A stretch of 64,000 bases of DNA from Molossus alvarezi (lineage: Eukaryota > Chordata > Mammalia > Chiroptera > Molossidae), in assembly GCA_037176705.1 (NCBI GenBank), contig CM073889.1:55111596-55175595 (forward strand), read 5' to 3'. Position numbers and translations under genes: made by a program. Positions 23,191 to 35,622 of the stretch are shown piece by piece (within the stretch, counting starts at the first letter, position 1; every line of letters begins with the position of its first letter). The notes beneath the pieces are model-generated. The model did no database searches and was not told the origin of the DNA. It was given only the letters and a program-made list of their open reading frames with translations.

Positions 23191-25920
23191 TTTTTTTTTT
23201 TTTAACTCATCTTTATTGTTGAATGTATTACAGATGTACCCCCCTTTTCTTCCCCATTGACCTCTTCCTCCCTAATCCCGCCCCCCTCCTGCCTTTCCCA
23301 CACAATTGTCGGTGTTCATTGGTTATGCATATATGCATAGAAGTTCTTTGGTTTATCTCATCCCTTCCTCCCTTTTCCCTTCCCTTTGAGGTTCATCACT
23401 CTAACAACCAATTTGTACTTCTTATAATCTCTTTACCTTTTCACCCATCCCCCGGGCCCCCGCCCATCTGGCAAGCAACAAAAAGTTCTCTGTATGTATG
23501 AGTCTGCTTCTGTTCTGCCTGTTCATTTTATTTGTAGATTTAATTGTTGATAGACATGTATTTATTGCCATTTTATTGTTCATATTTTTGTTCTTCTTCA
23601 AGAAGACCCATCAACATTTCATATAATACTGGTTTGGTAGTGATGAACTCCTTTAGCTTTTTCTTGTCTGGGAAACTCTTGATATGTCCATCCATCCTAA
23701 ATGATAGCTTTGCAAGATAGAGTAATCTTTCATCACCTTGAATATCTCTTGCCACTTGTTTCTGGCCTGCAGTTTCTTTTGAGAAATCAGTTGACAGTCT
23801 TATGGGAGCTCCTTTGGAGGCAACAAACTGCTTTTCTCTTGCTGCTTTTAAGATTCTCTCTTTGTATTTAACTTTTGACATTTTGATGATTATATGTCTT
23901 GGTGTGGACTTCTGTGGGTTCATTCCGTTTGGGACTCTCTGTACTTCCTGGACTTGTATGTCTGTTTCCTTCACCAGGTTAGGGAAATTTTCAGTCATTA
24001 TTGTTTCAAATAGGTTTTCAATTTCTTGCTCTCTCTCTTCTTCTGGCACTCCTATGATGCAAATGTTGGGACACTTGAAGTTGTCCCAGAGGCTCCTTAC
24101 ACTGTCCTCAATTTTTGGATTCTTTTTTCTTTTTGCTGTTCTGATTGGGCTTTTTTTTTTTTTTTTTTTTTTTTACTTCCTTATATTTCAAATCAGTGGT
24201 TTGCTTCTTGGCTTTACCTACTCTACTATTGATCCCCTATAAATTATTATTTATTTTAGATAGTGCATCCTTCATTTCTGACTGGTCCTATTTATGTTGT
24301 TGATGTTCTCACTAAGTTCCTTGGAGGTCTCACTAAGTTCCTTGACTGTCTCACCAAGTTCCTTGAGCAACCTTATAACCTGTGTTTTGAACTCTGCATC
24401 TGATTGATTGCTTATCTCCATTTTCTTTAATCCTTTTCCTAGAGTTTTGTTTTTTTCTTTCATTTGGGACATGTTTCTTCGTCTCTTCATTTTGGCTGCT
24501 TCCCTGTGATTATTTCTATGTATTAGGTAGAGTTGCTATGTCTCCTAGGCTTCATAGGGTGGCCTATTGTTGTAGGTGTCCTGTAGGATCTAGTGGCATC
24601 GCCTCCTTGATCATCCCAGTTGGGCCCTTGAGGTGCACCCCTAGTGTGGAATGTACACCCTTCTTTTGTAATTGAGTCTTGATTGTTGTTGGCCCATCAG
24701 TGGGAGGGATGTACTCAGGCTGATCAGCTGCAAGGACTGGCTGTGCCCACTGCCCACTGGCCTCTGACTACCTTGGAGGATCAGCTGTGTAGGGGCTAAC
24801 CACACAGAGCAAGACTTACTTCATCAATGCTCTGATACCCACTGAGTCCACTCATTAAGTGTGCCACTTGTGGAGGTGGTTGGATGGTGGTGTTTCAGTG
24901 TGGTCTGAAGCTGTCCACTGGGTGTGCTGGCTCTGGGGCTAGGTCAGTTACTGCCTGTATTCTATCTGGGGCCACCTGGCATAAACTACAATGAGATCTG
25001 CAGATGGCTGCTTCTTGTGCTGGGCTTGTAGGTGCTTAGGAAGAGCCAAGTTGGGAACCAAGACTGGCTGCTTCTAGTGCCAGGCCTGAGGCCACTTAAT
25101 GAGAGGTATGGGGCTTGCTGATATCCGATGCTGCCAGTTTGAGAGATTTTAGAAAACTCTGAAACAGGATCCAAGACAGGCCAATTCTGTGGTAAAGCCT
25201 TTGGAAACAGCTTGGGTGGGCCCAAAATTTGGGTAGGGCAGGGCCTCATGGAATCACCAGGGTGGGGCAAACAGTATGCGCCAGATTGCTAGAGTCCCAG
25301 ATATGGCGGCTGTCTGCTGCCTCAGGGAAGGGCTCACCAAAGCAAGTCAGCCTCCACCAGTACCTGCCAGCACCTTTGTCCAGGAGAGAGTCGCCTATCC
25401 AGCCCTTGGCCCAAGGCTAAACAGCTCAGTTCTTCCTTGTATGTCTCTGGCGCCCCTCAGCCTGCCTCCCCTCTGAGCTTAGAGGGAGTGAGTTCAAGTA
25501 AATCTATGCTTGGGCCCTTTAAGAGGAGCTACCTGGGGCTCCAGCAGCCTCAGCATCCCTCGGCCTCAGTTCCCGCTGGTTTTTCCAGCCAGAAGTTATG
25601 GGGACTTGTCTTTCTGGCACTAGAACCCAGAGCTGAGTGCCTGGTGTGGGAAGTGACCCTTGACTCCTCAGGGAGGACCTTCCCAGCTGAAGTGTCCCTC
25701 CTGATTTTTCTCCTCCATACCTGGGTGTGGGACCAGCACATCCGTGCCTCCACCCCTCCTACCAGTCTCAGTGGGGTGGCTGCTTTAATTTCGTAGTTGT
25801 AGGACTTCCATTCAGCTCGTTTTCAGGCAGTTCTGAATAATGGTTATGTTGTAGTTAGTTATAATTTTGATGTGGTTGAGGGAGGAGGCGAGTACTGTGT
25901 TTACCTACGCCGCCATCTTG
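23191..25920 (-). mobile_element. HAL1 (half-L1), full length, copy 2
   Basis: An antisense element of 2.73 kb with poly(T) at 23191-23203, an L1 3'UTR (23210-23520), ORF1 remnants (about 23570-24490), a GC-rich 5'UTR and a 5' end whose plus-strand sequence is cgccgccatcttg. That is AAGATGGCGGCG on its own strand, a YY1-type site at the start. No ORF2 lies between ORF1 and the 3'UTR. The duplication tgtcttatcattct is at 23177-23190 and 25921-25934, so this is a complete retrotransposition product. Lacking ORF2, it must have been mobilised by L1 in trans. Confidence 0.88.
23573..24490 (-). pseudogene. HAL1 ORF1, frameshifted
   Basis: L1 ORF1-like protein in pieces. An N-terminal piece (24490-24272) has a heptad-like coiled coil (LLKELGETVKELSETSKELSENINN). 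The C-terminal piece (24049-23573) has the RRM and C-terminal domains ([46 protein letters not shown], then PDKKKLKEFITTKPVLYEML). The section between them is out of frame and includes a T-tract expansion near 24150-24173 on the + strand. It is broken as it stands. Confidence 0.8.
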
Positions 25921-25935
25921 TGTCTTATCATTCTT

Positions 25936-26162
25936 TTTTTTTTTTTTTTTTTTTGTTCAGATAGAGTGGGAGGGAGAGAGAGGAAGAGAGAGAGAGAGAG
26001 AAACATCGACGTGAAGGGACACATCAAGTGGCTGCCACCCGCACGACCAACCTGGGCCAGGGACAAACTGCAACCGAGGCACGTGCCCTTAGCGGGAACC
26101 GAACCCGGGTCTCTCGGGACCGCAGGCCGACGCTCTAACCGCTGAGCCAAACCGGCCAGGGC
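25936..26162 (-). mobile_element. Ves SINE, young, at HAL1 5' end
   Basis: A T-tract, tail-proximal ttcagatagagtgggaggg, body and head ending aaaccggccagggc. It lacks the usual atcctcacccgagg tail motif, as the T-tract joins ttgttcagatag directly. The duplication tgtcttatcattctt is at 25921-25935 and 26163-26177. This is the same target sequence as the HAL1 duplication. Confidence 0.9.
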
Positions 26163-26339
26163 TGTCTTATCATTCTTAAAAAGGCTGGAATATCAGGAAC
26201 AACTTTTCATGGGTGAGTGCAAATTGCTATTATAAAGGTAATATGGTGCATAATGTAATCAATTTAAACAGTAAAACTCCTTATCTCCAGTTCAATTATA
26301 ACAGGATGGAACTGCTTAAATTTTTTTATTTTGACTTTT

Positions 26340-26867
26340 AAAAAAAATTAAAATTCAGAGAATAGTAAACACTTTTATACAAGCACCCAGAACTAATATA
26401 AACATTTTGTCATATTTTCTTCAAGTCTTTCTTTTAAAAGCTTTTTAATACAAAATAAAATATAGAAAATCACACAATTATAGCTCAGTAAATTATTGTA
26501 AGAGGAATACCTGGTACCCGTTATTCAGGTCAACACATTAAAATGTGCCAGCTCCTCAAAAAGCCCTCCATGTAAATCTTCCTTCCTCAGAATAGTAATC
26601 ACCATCTTGACTTTTAGTTACCACTTTCTTGAATTTCTTCATAGTTTTATCATCCAAAAATACATCTTTAGATACTCTAGTTTTACACTTTTCAAAGAAT
26701 TTGATTTGTCTTATCAGTCTCCATTAATCCATAGATTCCTATTCTATCTGTTTCTTTTACAGTTTATTTGTTGAAGAACTTGAGTCCCCTTATAGTGTAA
26801 TCTGGAGTCTGGATTTTGCTGACTGCTTACTCAGTGCAATTTAACATATTTCTGTCTTCTATATATT
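26340..26867 (+). repeat. Ancient L1M 3'UTR fragment
   Basis: The 'aattcagagaatagtaaacac', 'agcacccagaactaatataaac' and 'tgaattttttcatagttttatcat'-type sequence of old L1M 3'UTRs. It appears to continue at 27100-27250 after the SINE inserted at 26871. Confidence 0.45.
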
Positions 26868-26870
26868 TTT

Positions 26871-27090
26871 TTTTCTTTTTTATTCTCACCTGAGGACATT
26901 TTTTGCATTTATCTCCAGACAGAGTTTGGTGGGGGGGGGGGCTAGAGAGAGAGAGAGAGAGAGACATTGATGTGAGAAAGATACATCAACTGGTTGCCAC
27001 CCACATGACTACCCTGGGGCTGGGGACAAACTGCAACCGAGGTATGTGCCCTTAGCAGCTACCGAACCCGGGAATCTGGTCCACCAGCCG
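26871..27090 (-). mobile_element. Ves SINE lacking the tRNA-head end
   Basis: The tail attctcacctgaggacattt, a G-rich body and 'cgaacccgggaatctggtccaccagcc'. The last ~35 bp of the head (5' end on its own strand) is missing. The duplication tgtcttctatatattttt is at 26853-26870 and tgtcttctatatttttt from 27091. The truncation therefore happened at insertion. Confidence 0.82.
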
Positions 27091-27344
27091 TGTCTTCTAT
27101 ATTTTTTACAAATTGACAGCTGTCCCTGGAGGCTTGATTAGTCTCAGGTTTGATTCCTTTAGCAACACTCAGATGATTATGTGTTCTTTCATTAAAAGGT
27201 ATGCAATAAGTAGTGTCTCATGTCTTCTTTAGTGATGCTCAGTGCCTAGATTCTAGTACTTTACTGGGGATTGCAAATTACTGATCTAATAGCATTTCTT
27301 TTTCATTTATTAGGTGGATTTATTTATTTATTTAAAAAAAATTT

Positions 27345-27562
27345 TTTTTATCCTTACCCAAGAGCATTTTTTTTTTTTTTTTCATTTATCTTCAGATAGA
27401 GCGAGAGGGAGAAAGGGAGAAAAGAGAGAGAAACATCAATGCAAGAGAGAAACATCGAGTGGCTGCCACCCACACTGAGGTACGTGCCCTTAGTGGGAAC
27501 CAAATCCGGGACTCTCTGGTCCGTGAGCCGAGGCTCTAACTGCTGAGCCAAACCAGACAGGG
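27345..27562 (-). mobile_element. Ves SINE, antisense
   Basis: The tail tatccttacccaagagcatt, GA-rich body and head ending aaaccagacagggc. The body is shortened between 'cacccacac' and 'tgaggtacgtgccc'. Confidence 0.85.
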
Positions 27563-27574
27563 CAAAAAAATTTT

Positions 27575-27780
27575 TTTCTTTTCTTTATTGATATTAGAGA
27601 GAGAGGGGAAGGGAGAGAGCGCTACAACATCAATGAGAGAGATCATTGATTGGTTGCCTCCTGCTTGCTCCCCACTTGGGATCAGGCCCACAGCCTGGAC
27701 ATGTGCCCTGACTGGGAATTGAACTGGTGACCTCTTGGTGCATGGGTCAATGCTCAACCACTGAGTCACACCAACCGGGC
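27575..27780 (-). mobile_element. Ves SINE, antisense (AATAAA-tail type)
   Basis: The tail ctttattgatatt, GA-rich body, diagnostic 'gacctcttggtgcatggg', and a head ending cacaccaaccgggc. It lies about 12 bp from the previous SINE. Confidence 0.85.
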
Positions 27781-28069
27781 TGTTAAGTGAGTTTATAAGG
27801 AGACATCTCACCTTATCTATTCTTAGCTTTCCCAGTGTTGCTTCCAGTTCATATAGAAAAGACAGGATAAATACTTGATTCTTTTCCTTTTATTTACTAA
27901 GTGACCAATGAGGTTTTTGTTTTTGAATTATATATGTACAGATTTAAGCATTTTATGGGTTTTATTCCTTTTCAGAGATTATCCTTATTGGTGCTCAGAT
28001 TCTCTCACTTTTAGCCACTGAGCACCTTTTCAGATTAGGTCCCTAAATTTTTAATTTAATTATAATTTG

Positions 28070-28301
28070 TTTTGTTAATCCTCACCCAAGGATATTTTTT
28101 ACATTAATTTTTTTAGAGAGAATAGTGGGGAGAGAGGGGGAGAGAGAGACATACACATCAGTTGGTTGCCTCCCGCATGACCCCAACTGGGGCCAGGTTT
28201 TGAACCTTCAACTCAAGAACGTGCCCTTGAGCAGGAATTGAACCCGCTACCCTTTGGTCCATGGGCCGACACTCCAACCACTGAACCAAACCAACCAGGG
28301 C
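28070..28301 (-). mobile_element. Ves SINE, antisense
   Basis: The tail aatcctcacccaaggatattt, GA-rich body and head ending aaaccaaccagggc. Confidence 0.85.
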
Positions 28302-28772
28302 CCGAATTGATTTTACATGACACTAGTGAGTCTATTAACTTCCTGGCTATCTTATGAAAAGGCATTCCTGGCTCAACTTGTATATTTTCTGTCCCACACC
28401 TGGAATCAGCCTTTTTTCATTGATGCTATAGTTTCTTCTAGCGATAAAAAGGTATTTGAAGACCAAACTCTGAGAAATTAGAATACTCGTTGCTCTTAAG
28501 TTGGTTAATTTCTAGGCCTTTTCAGTTACCAAGAGCTAGGTATGTATTATCTCTATATTTAAAAATGTATGAATTCATGCAGTTACATATAGTATGACCT
28601 ATAGAGATTTTGCTTTTATATTTTATCTATATCTAATTCCATTTTGAGAATCCTGATTGTGGAGGATATGGATGATAGAATTAGAATATTTCATAATTGT
28701 TTTATTCCACACCTGATATACAGCAGTGAACAAAAGTAGTCATTCTACCACTTCCTATATGATTACTGAAGG
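28302..28772. other. Intron 5, nothing recognised
   Basis: AT-rich sequence between the Ves SINE and the first antisense L1. No named repeat. Confidence 0.4.
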
Positions 28773-30128
28773 GTTAATTTTTTTTCTTCTATTTTGATTA
28801 TTTTTAAAAATTTATCTTTATTGTTGAAAGTATTATAGATGTCCCTACTTTCCCCCCCCCCCCAATGACACCCTCCTTCCCATTCCCACCTCCTGCATCC
28901 TTCCACCCTGCCCCTTGCCTTCACCACACTGTTGTCTGTATCCATTGGTTATGCATATATGCATATAAGTTCTTTGGTTTATCTCTTCATGCCTACCCCT
29001 TCCCTCTGAGCTTTGTCAGTCTGTTCCCGCCTTCCACGTCTCTGAATATATTTTGTTCTTCAGCTTTTTTTGTTCAGTACATTCCACAGATAAGTGAGAT
29101 TACATGATATTTGTCTTTCTCTGACTGGCTTATTTCTTTTAGCATAATACTCCCCAGGTCCCTCCATGTAATCTCAAAGGGTAAGAGATCTTTCTTTCTT
29201 AGAGCTGCATAGTATTCCGTTGTGTAAATGTACCACAGCTTTTTTTCAACTTGTCTATTGTTGGACACATGGGCTATTTCCAGATCTTAACTATTATAAA
29301 TAGCACTGCTATAAACATAGAAATGCATATATTCTTCCTGATTGGTATTTCAGGCTTCTTAGGATATATTCCAAGGAATGGGATCACTGAGTCAAATGGC
29401 AGTTCTATTTTTAATTTTTTAAGAAACATTATATTGTTTGGCGAAGTGGCAGTAACAGTCTGCATTCCTACCAGCAGTGTATTAGAGTCCCCTTTTCTGC
29501 ACATCCTTGTCAGCACTTGTTATTTGAGGATTTTTTGATGGCAGCCATTCTGGCAGGTGTGAGGTGGTACCTCATAGTCATTTTAATTTGCATCTCTCTG
29601 ATGTTTAGTGACGTTGAACATATTTCATATGTCTCCTGGCTATTTGTATGTCCTGTTTGGAGAAGTGTCTATTCACATCTTCTGTTCAGTTTTTAATTGG
29701 CTTGTCTTCCTTTTGTTGAGTTGTATGATTACTTTATATATTTTGGAAAATAACCCTTTATCCGATGTATCTTTGGCAAATATATACTCCCATACATTGC
29801 ATTCCCTTTTCATTTTGATGCTGGTTTTTTTTGCTGTGCATAAGCTATTTAGTTTGATGTAGTCCCATTTATTTTTTCCTTTGTTTCTCATGACTGAGGC
29901 AATGTGTTGGTGAAAATTCTTCTACATGTGATGTCTGAGATTTTGCTACCTACATTTTCTTTTAGAATTTTTATGGTTTAATGAGTTATATTTAAGTCTT
30001 TTATCCATTTTGAGTGTATTCTTATGTATGGTGTAAGTTGATGATCTAGTTTCAATTTTCTCAACACCATTTATTGAAGAGACTGTCTTTACTTCATTGT
30101 ATGCTCTTGCTTCCCTTGTCAAATATTA

Positions 30129-30263
<135 letters not shown>

Positions 30264-31781
30264 TCAATTTTGTTCTTTTTTTCAAGATTGCTGTGGTTAT
30301 TTGGGTCTTTTTTGGTTCCATATCAACTTTTGGAGTTTTTGTTCTAGATCTGTGAAATATGCTGATTATTTTAATAGGGATTGCATTGAATCTATAGATT
30401 GCTTTGGGTAGTATAGGCATTTTAATGATGTTGTTTCTTCCAATCCATGAACATGGTGTATGCTTCCACTTTTTTATATCTTCTTCTGTTTCTTTTTTCA
30501 ATGTCTTGTAGTTTTATGAGAACAGGTCTTTAACCTCCTTGGTTAAGTTTATTTCTAGGTATCTTAATTTTTTTTATTGCAATGTTAAATGGGATTTTTA
30601 AATTTTCTCTTTCCGAGTGTTCATTACTGGTTTATAAAAATGCCACTGATTTCTGGATGTTAATTTTGTATCCTTCTACTCTTCTAAATTCATTCATGAA
30701 ATCTAGTAATTTTTTGATGGAGTCTTTAGGTTAATGTACAATATCACGTCCTCTGCAAATAATGACAGTTTCACTTCCTCCTTTTTAATTTGGTTGCCTT
30801 TTATTTTTTTCTCCTTTTCTGACTGCTGTGGCTAAAGACTTCCAGCATTATGTTGAATAAGAGTGGTGAAAGCAGACATCCCTGTCGTGTTCCTGTTTTT
30901 AAGGGAAATGCTTTTAATTTTTGCTCACTGAGTATGGTGTTGGTTGTAGGTTTGTCATATATGGCCTTTATTATGTTGAAGTATGATCCTTTTATTCCCA
31001 CTTTGCTGAGAGTTTTTTAAATAAAAAATGGGTGCGAATTTGTCAAATGTTTTTTCAGTATTTATTGATCATATCATATCATTTTTAGCTTTCATTTTGT
31101 TGATGTGGTGTATCACATTTATTGTTTTGCAAATATTGTGCCAGCCTTGCATCCTTCAGAATAATCCCACTTGGCCGTGGTGAATAATTTTTAAAATATA
31201 TTGATGGATCTGATTTGCTAATATTTTGTTGAGGATTTTGGTGTCTATTTTCATCAAGAATATTGTCCTGTAATGTTCTTTCTTTCTAGTGTCTTTATCT
31301 GATTTTGGAATTAGGATTATGCTAGCCTCATAAATAAAGCTTAGAATTCTTCCTTCCTCTTAAATTTTTTAGAGTAGTATGAGGATAATACGTGTTAATT
31401 GTACTTTGAATGTTTGGTAAAACTCTCCTGTAAAGCCATCTGGACCCAGGCTTTTCATTGTTGGGAGTTTATTGATTACATTTTCAATTTTCTTAGTTGT
31501 TTTTGGTCTGTTCAGGTTTTTTGACTCCTCCTGGTTGAGTTTTGGAAGACTATGTGATTTTAGGAATTTGTTCATTTGGCCTAGTTTGTCCAATTTGCTG
31601 GCATATAATTGTTCATAGTATTTTCTTACAGTCCTTTGTATTTCTGTGGTGTCAGTTATTACTTGTTTTGTTTCTGATTTTACTTATTTGAGTACTCGTT
31701 TATTTTTTTCATGAGTCTGGCTAAAAGTTGATCAATCTTGTTTATCTTTTCAAAAGAACCAGCTCTTGGTTTCTTTGATCT

Positions 31782-31784
<3 letters not shown>

Positions 31785-31821
<37 letters not shown>
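31785..31821. repeat. (TG)n microsatellite
   Basis: About 18 uninterrupted TG units inside L1 copy c ORF2, directly against the tail of the next Ves SINE. Confidence 0.95.
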
Positions 31822-31823
<2 letters not shown>

Positions 31824-32033
31824 AATCCTCACTTAAGGACATTTCTCTATTTATCTTCAGATAGACAGAGAGGGAGCTAGGGAGGAAGACAGAGAGAAAC
31901 ATCGATGTGAGAGAGATACAACTGGGGCCAGGGACAGACTGAAACTGAGGTATGTGCCCTTAACAGGAACTGAACCCAGGACTCTTGGGTCTGTGAGCTG
32001 ATGCTCTAACTGCTGAGCCAAACCGGCCAAGGC
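31822..32033 (-). mobile_element. Ves SINE, antisense
   Basis: The tail ttaatcctcacttaaggacatt, GA-rich body and head ending aaaccggccaaggc. The body is shortened after 'gagagatacaactgggg'. Confidence 0.85.
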
Positions 32034-32587
32034 TGTTTTATATTTTTTTTAGTCTCTGTTATTTATTTCTGCTCTGATCTTTATTATTTCCTTCCTTCTA
32101 CTTTGGGTATTTCTCTTTGTTCTCTTTCTAATTAATTAAGTTGTAGGGTTAGATAGTTTATTAGAAATTATTCTTGTTTCTTGAGGTAGGCCTATAATGC
32201 TATGTGCTTCTCTCTCAGGACTGCTTTTACTGTGTCTCATAGATTTTGGGTTGTTGTTTGCTCATTGTCATTAGTTTCCAGGAAGTTTTTTTATTTCTTC
32301 CTTAATCAATTGGTAACTCATTCATTCTTTAATAACATGCTATTTAGCCTCCATGTATTTGGATGTTTTTGAATATTTTTATTGTAATTGATTTCTAGTT
32401 TCATACCATTGTGATCTGAGAAGATGCTTGATAAGATTTCAATCTTTTTGTCTTATAGAGGCTTCTGTTTGTGTCCTAATATGTGGTCTGTCTTTGAGAA
32501 TGTCCCATGTGCACTTGAGAAGAATGTATATTCTGCAGCTTTGGGGTGAAATGTTCTGTAAATATCAATAAAATTCGTCTGATCTAG

Positions 32588-32831
32588 CCCTGGCTGGTTT
32601 TGCTCAGTGGTTAGAGTGTCGGCCTGTGAACGGAGAGTCCCAGGTTCGGTGTCTACTAAGGGCATGTACCTCGGTTGCAGTTTGTCCCCAGCCCCAGTAG
32701 GGGTTGTGTGGGTAGCAACCACTTGATGTGTCTCTCTCACATTGATGTTTCTCTCTCTCTCTTTCTCCCTCTCTCCCTCCCGCTCTATCTGAAGATACAT
32801 GCAAAAATGTCCTCAGGTGAGGGGAAAAAAA
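32588..32831 (+). mobile_element. Ves SINE, sense, in L1 copy c
   Basis: The head ccctggctggttttgctcag, full body, and tail tgcaaaaatgtcctcaggtga. Duplication: aattcgtctgatctag at 32572-32587 and aattcatctgatctag at 32832-32847. Confidence 0.92.
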
Positions 32832-34040
32832 AATTCATCTGATCTAGTATGTTGTTCAGGGTCTCTGTTTCCTTTTTAATTCTTTGTATAAAAGATCTTT
32901 CCTGTGATGTCAGTTGGGTGTTAAAGTCCCCTACTATGATTGTATTTTTGTCAGTCTCTCCCTTGAAGTCCTCCAGAAGTTTTTAAATACATTTTGGTGC
33001 TCCTGTTTTGGGTGCATATATATTTACTAGGGTTATATTCTCTTGTTGGATTGATTCTTTTAATATTATGTAGTGACCTTCTTTGTCTCTTATTATAGCC
33101 TTCATTTTGAAGTCTGATCAGATATTAGTATTGCTACCCAGGTTTTGTTTTTCATTACCATTTGCATGAAAAATATTTTCCATTCCTTCACTTTCATACT
33201 GTGTGAATCTTTTGTTCTGAGGTGGGTGTCTTGTAGGCAGCATATATATGGCTCATGTTTTCTTATCAAATCAACTACCCTACCTTTTGATTGGAGCATT
33301 TAAGCCATTTACACTTAAGGTTATTATTGATAGGTACTTATTTGTTGCCATTTTTATAGTTTATGCTTGTGTTTGTTTTCCTCTCTCTATTTCTTCTTTT
33401 TCTTATAGTATTCCCTTGAGCATTTCTGGCAGTGGTGGTTTGCTGGTAGTAAACTTTTTTAGCCTTTTTCAGTCTGTGAAGCTCTTTATTTCACCTTTGA
33501 TTTTGAATGATAGCCTTGGTGGATAGAGTAGTCTTGGATTCAGTCCCTTGCTTTTGATTACTTTGTATACTGCATGCCACTCCTTTGTAACCCGCAGTGT
33601 TTATATTGAGAAGTAAGCTGACAGTGGAATGGGAGCTCTCTTTCTGTCTCTCTCTTGCTGACCTTAAGAGTCTCTTCATATCTTTAACATTTGCCATTTT
33701 AATTATGATGTGAAGAAGTGTGGGTCTCTTTGGGTTCATCTTGATAGAAACTTTTGGGATGTATGTGACTTTTTCCTTTGCCAAGTTAGGGAAGTTTTCT
33801 GTCATTATTTCTTCAAACAGGTTCTTTGTATCTTTCTTCAATTCTTCTTCTGGTACTCCTATGATGCGAATATTGCTATGTTTCTTGTTGTTCCAAAGCT
33901 CCCTTAAAGTCTCCTGCTTTAAAAATTTTTTTTAAATGGTGCTCTAATTGGGTGTTTTTTTTCTACCTTGTCTTCTACCTTGCCAATTCTGTCTTTAGCT
34001 TCTTCTAGTGCACTACTGAATTCTTCCATGGTATTTTTTT

Positions 34041-34250
34041 TTAAGTCAAAATTTTTAAAAATATGTTTTTATTGATTTTTTTAGTGAGAAAGGAAGGGAG
34101 AGAGAGATAGAGACATCGATGTGAGAGAGGAACATCAGTCGCCTGCCTCCTGCACGCCCCTTACTGGGGATCGAGTCTGCAACCCGTGCATGTGCCCTGA
34201 CCAGGAATTGAACTTGGACTTCTCAGTTCACTGAGTCACACTGACCAGGC
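34041..34250 (-). mobile_element. Ves SINE, antisense, in L1 copy c ORF1
   Basis: The tail tttttattgattttttta, GA-rich body and a head ending cacactgaccaggc. The flanking target tccatggtattttt is present on both sides (from 34025 and from 34253). Confidence 0.87.
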
Positions 34251-34840
34251 TTTCCATGGTATTTTTCATTTCAGCGATGTTATACTTTATTTCCACTTGA
34301 TTTTTAATCATAGGTCTTACGTCTGTTTTTCATGCTGATGTAATTTCTACTGAATTTTTTATAATTTTATTAAGTTACTTGTAATTCTCACTAAATTGTT
34401 TGAGCCCCCTTAAGACCATTACTTTAATTCTTTGTGTGACAAACTGCTTGCCCCTATTTCATGTAGTTCCGTTTCTGGTGATTTCTCCTTTTCTTTTATT
34501 TAGGTGTTGTTTCTTTGTCTCACCATTTTATCAGTCTAGTAGTTTGGGCCAGGTGAGGCATATTGGGACACGTAGGAAAGTCAGTGTATATCTTATAAGA
34601 CTCCTCCCAGTTGTGGTAGAGTGGCCTTTTTGTGGCACCCAGTGGAGTAGTCTTCCTGATCTTCTAAGATGGGTGCTCTAGCAATGACCCTTGTGTAGAT
34701 TGTGTGCGTGCTCCTGTTTAATTTGCATCTTGAGTGCTGTTGTCCATTTGTGGGTGGGCTCAACCCTTAGGGTTGTTGACTGTGAGTCTTAACCCCAACC
34801 CTGTTATGCCAACTGTTAATATTTGTGCTGACAGAAGAAA

Positions 34841-35134
34841 ACAAGGCAAAACCAGACCAAACCATAGAGAAGCTGAAAAAAATTTCTGCAGCAACAATAA
34901 GAAAAGCAACAGCCTCAACAAAAAGATTAAAAGACAAGCAAATAAACAAAACACACACACACACAGAATACTAGAAGGTGCTGAAGTAAAATAATTAGAG
35001 GGGGAAAAAAAGGATATGAAAGTAAAGAAGGCAAGGCAAAACCAGACCTAATCAAAAAACGCCTGAAAAAAATATTAGCAACAACATTGATACAAGCAAT
35101 GGTCTCAAAAAAAGATTGAAAGACAAACAAACAG

Positions 35135-35166
<32 letters not shown>

Positions 35167-35230
35167 TATTAGGAGGTGTGAGAGTAAAAGAATTAGAGGA
35201 GGGGGGAAAAAGACTATGAAAGCAAAAAAA
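34841..35230 (-). repeat. Two ~195-bp tandem units in L1 5'UTR
   Basis: Unit 1 (34841-35030) and unit 2 (35031-35230) share their order of landmarks: caaggcaaaaccagacc, a ctgaaaaaaat motif, gattgaaagacaa/gattaaaagacaa, a (CA)n tract, and ttagagg..gaaaaa..atatgaaag. A third start (gcagagaccag) follows at 35231. The units differ mainly in (CA)n length. They lie in the 5'UTR of L1 copy c, in the position where monomer arrays act as promoters in rodent L1s. Confidence 0.8.
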
Positions 35231-35390
35231 GCAGAGACCAGAAATAGGGTAAGTATAAAAAAATAAAAGAAAATAATGAATGAAATAATAATAATAATAA
35301 TTTTAAAAATTAATAATGCTAAATAAAATATAGAATAGGAAAGTTAAAAAGGAAAAGAGAGGAAATGAATTTTAATTAGAAATGAAAATT

Positions 35391-35622
35391 GCCCTGGCTG
35401 GTTGGCTCAGTGGTTGGAGTGTTGGCTCATGGACCAAAGAGTTGTGGGTTTGATTCCAGTCAAGGGCATATACCTCAACTGTGGTTTGATTCCCCAGCCC
35501 TGGTCGGGATCCTGTGAAGGCAACCAATCCATGTATCTCTCTCACATCAATGTTTCTTTCTCTCTCCCCTCCCTCTCTCCTACTATCTGAATATCCTCTG
35601 ATAAAGATTAAAAATAATAAAA
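35391..35622 (+). mobile_element. Ves SINE, sense, in L1 5'UTR
   Basis: The head gccctggctggttggctcag, body with ctctctcacatcaatgtttc, and a tail ending tcctctgataaagatt. Confidence 0.87.
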
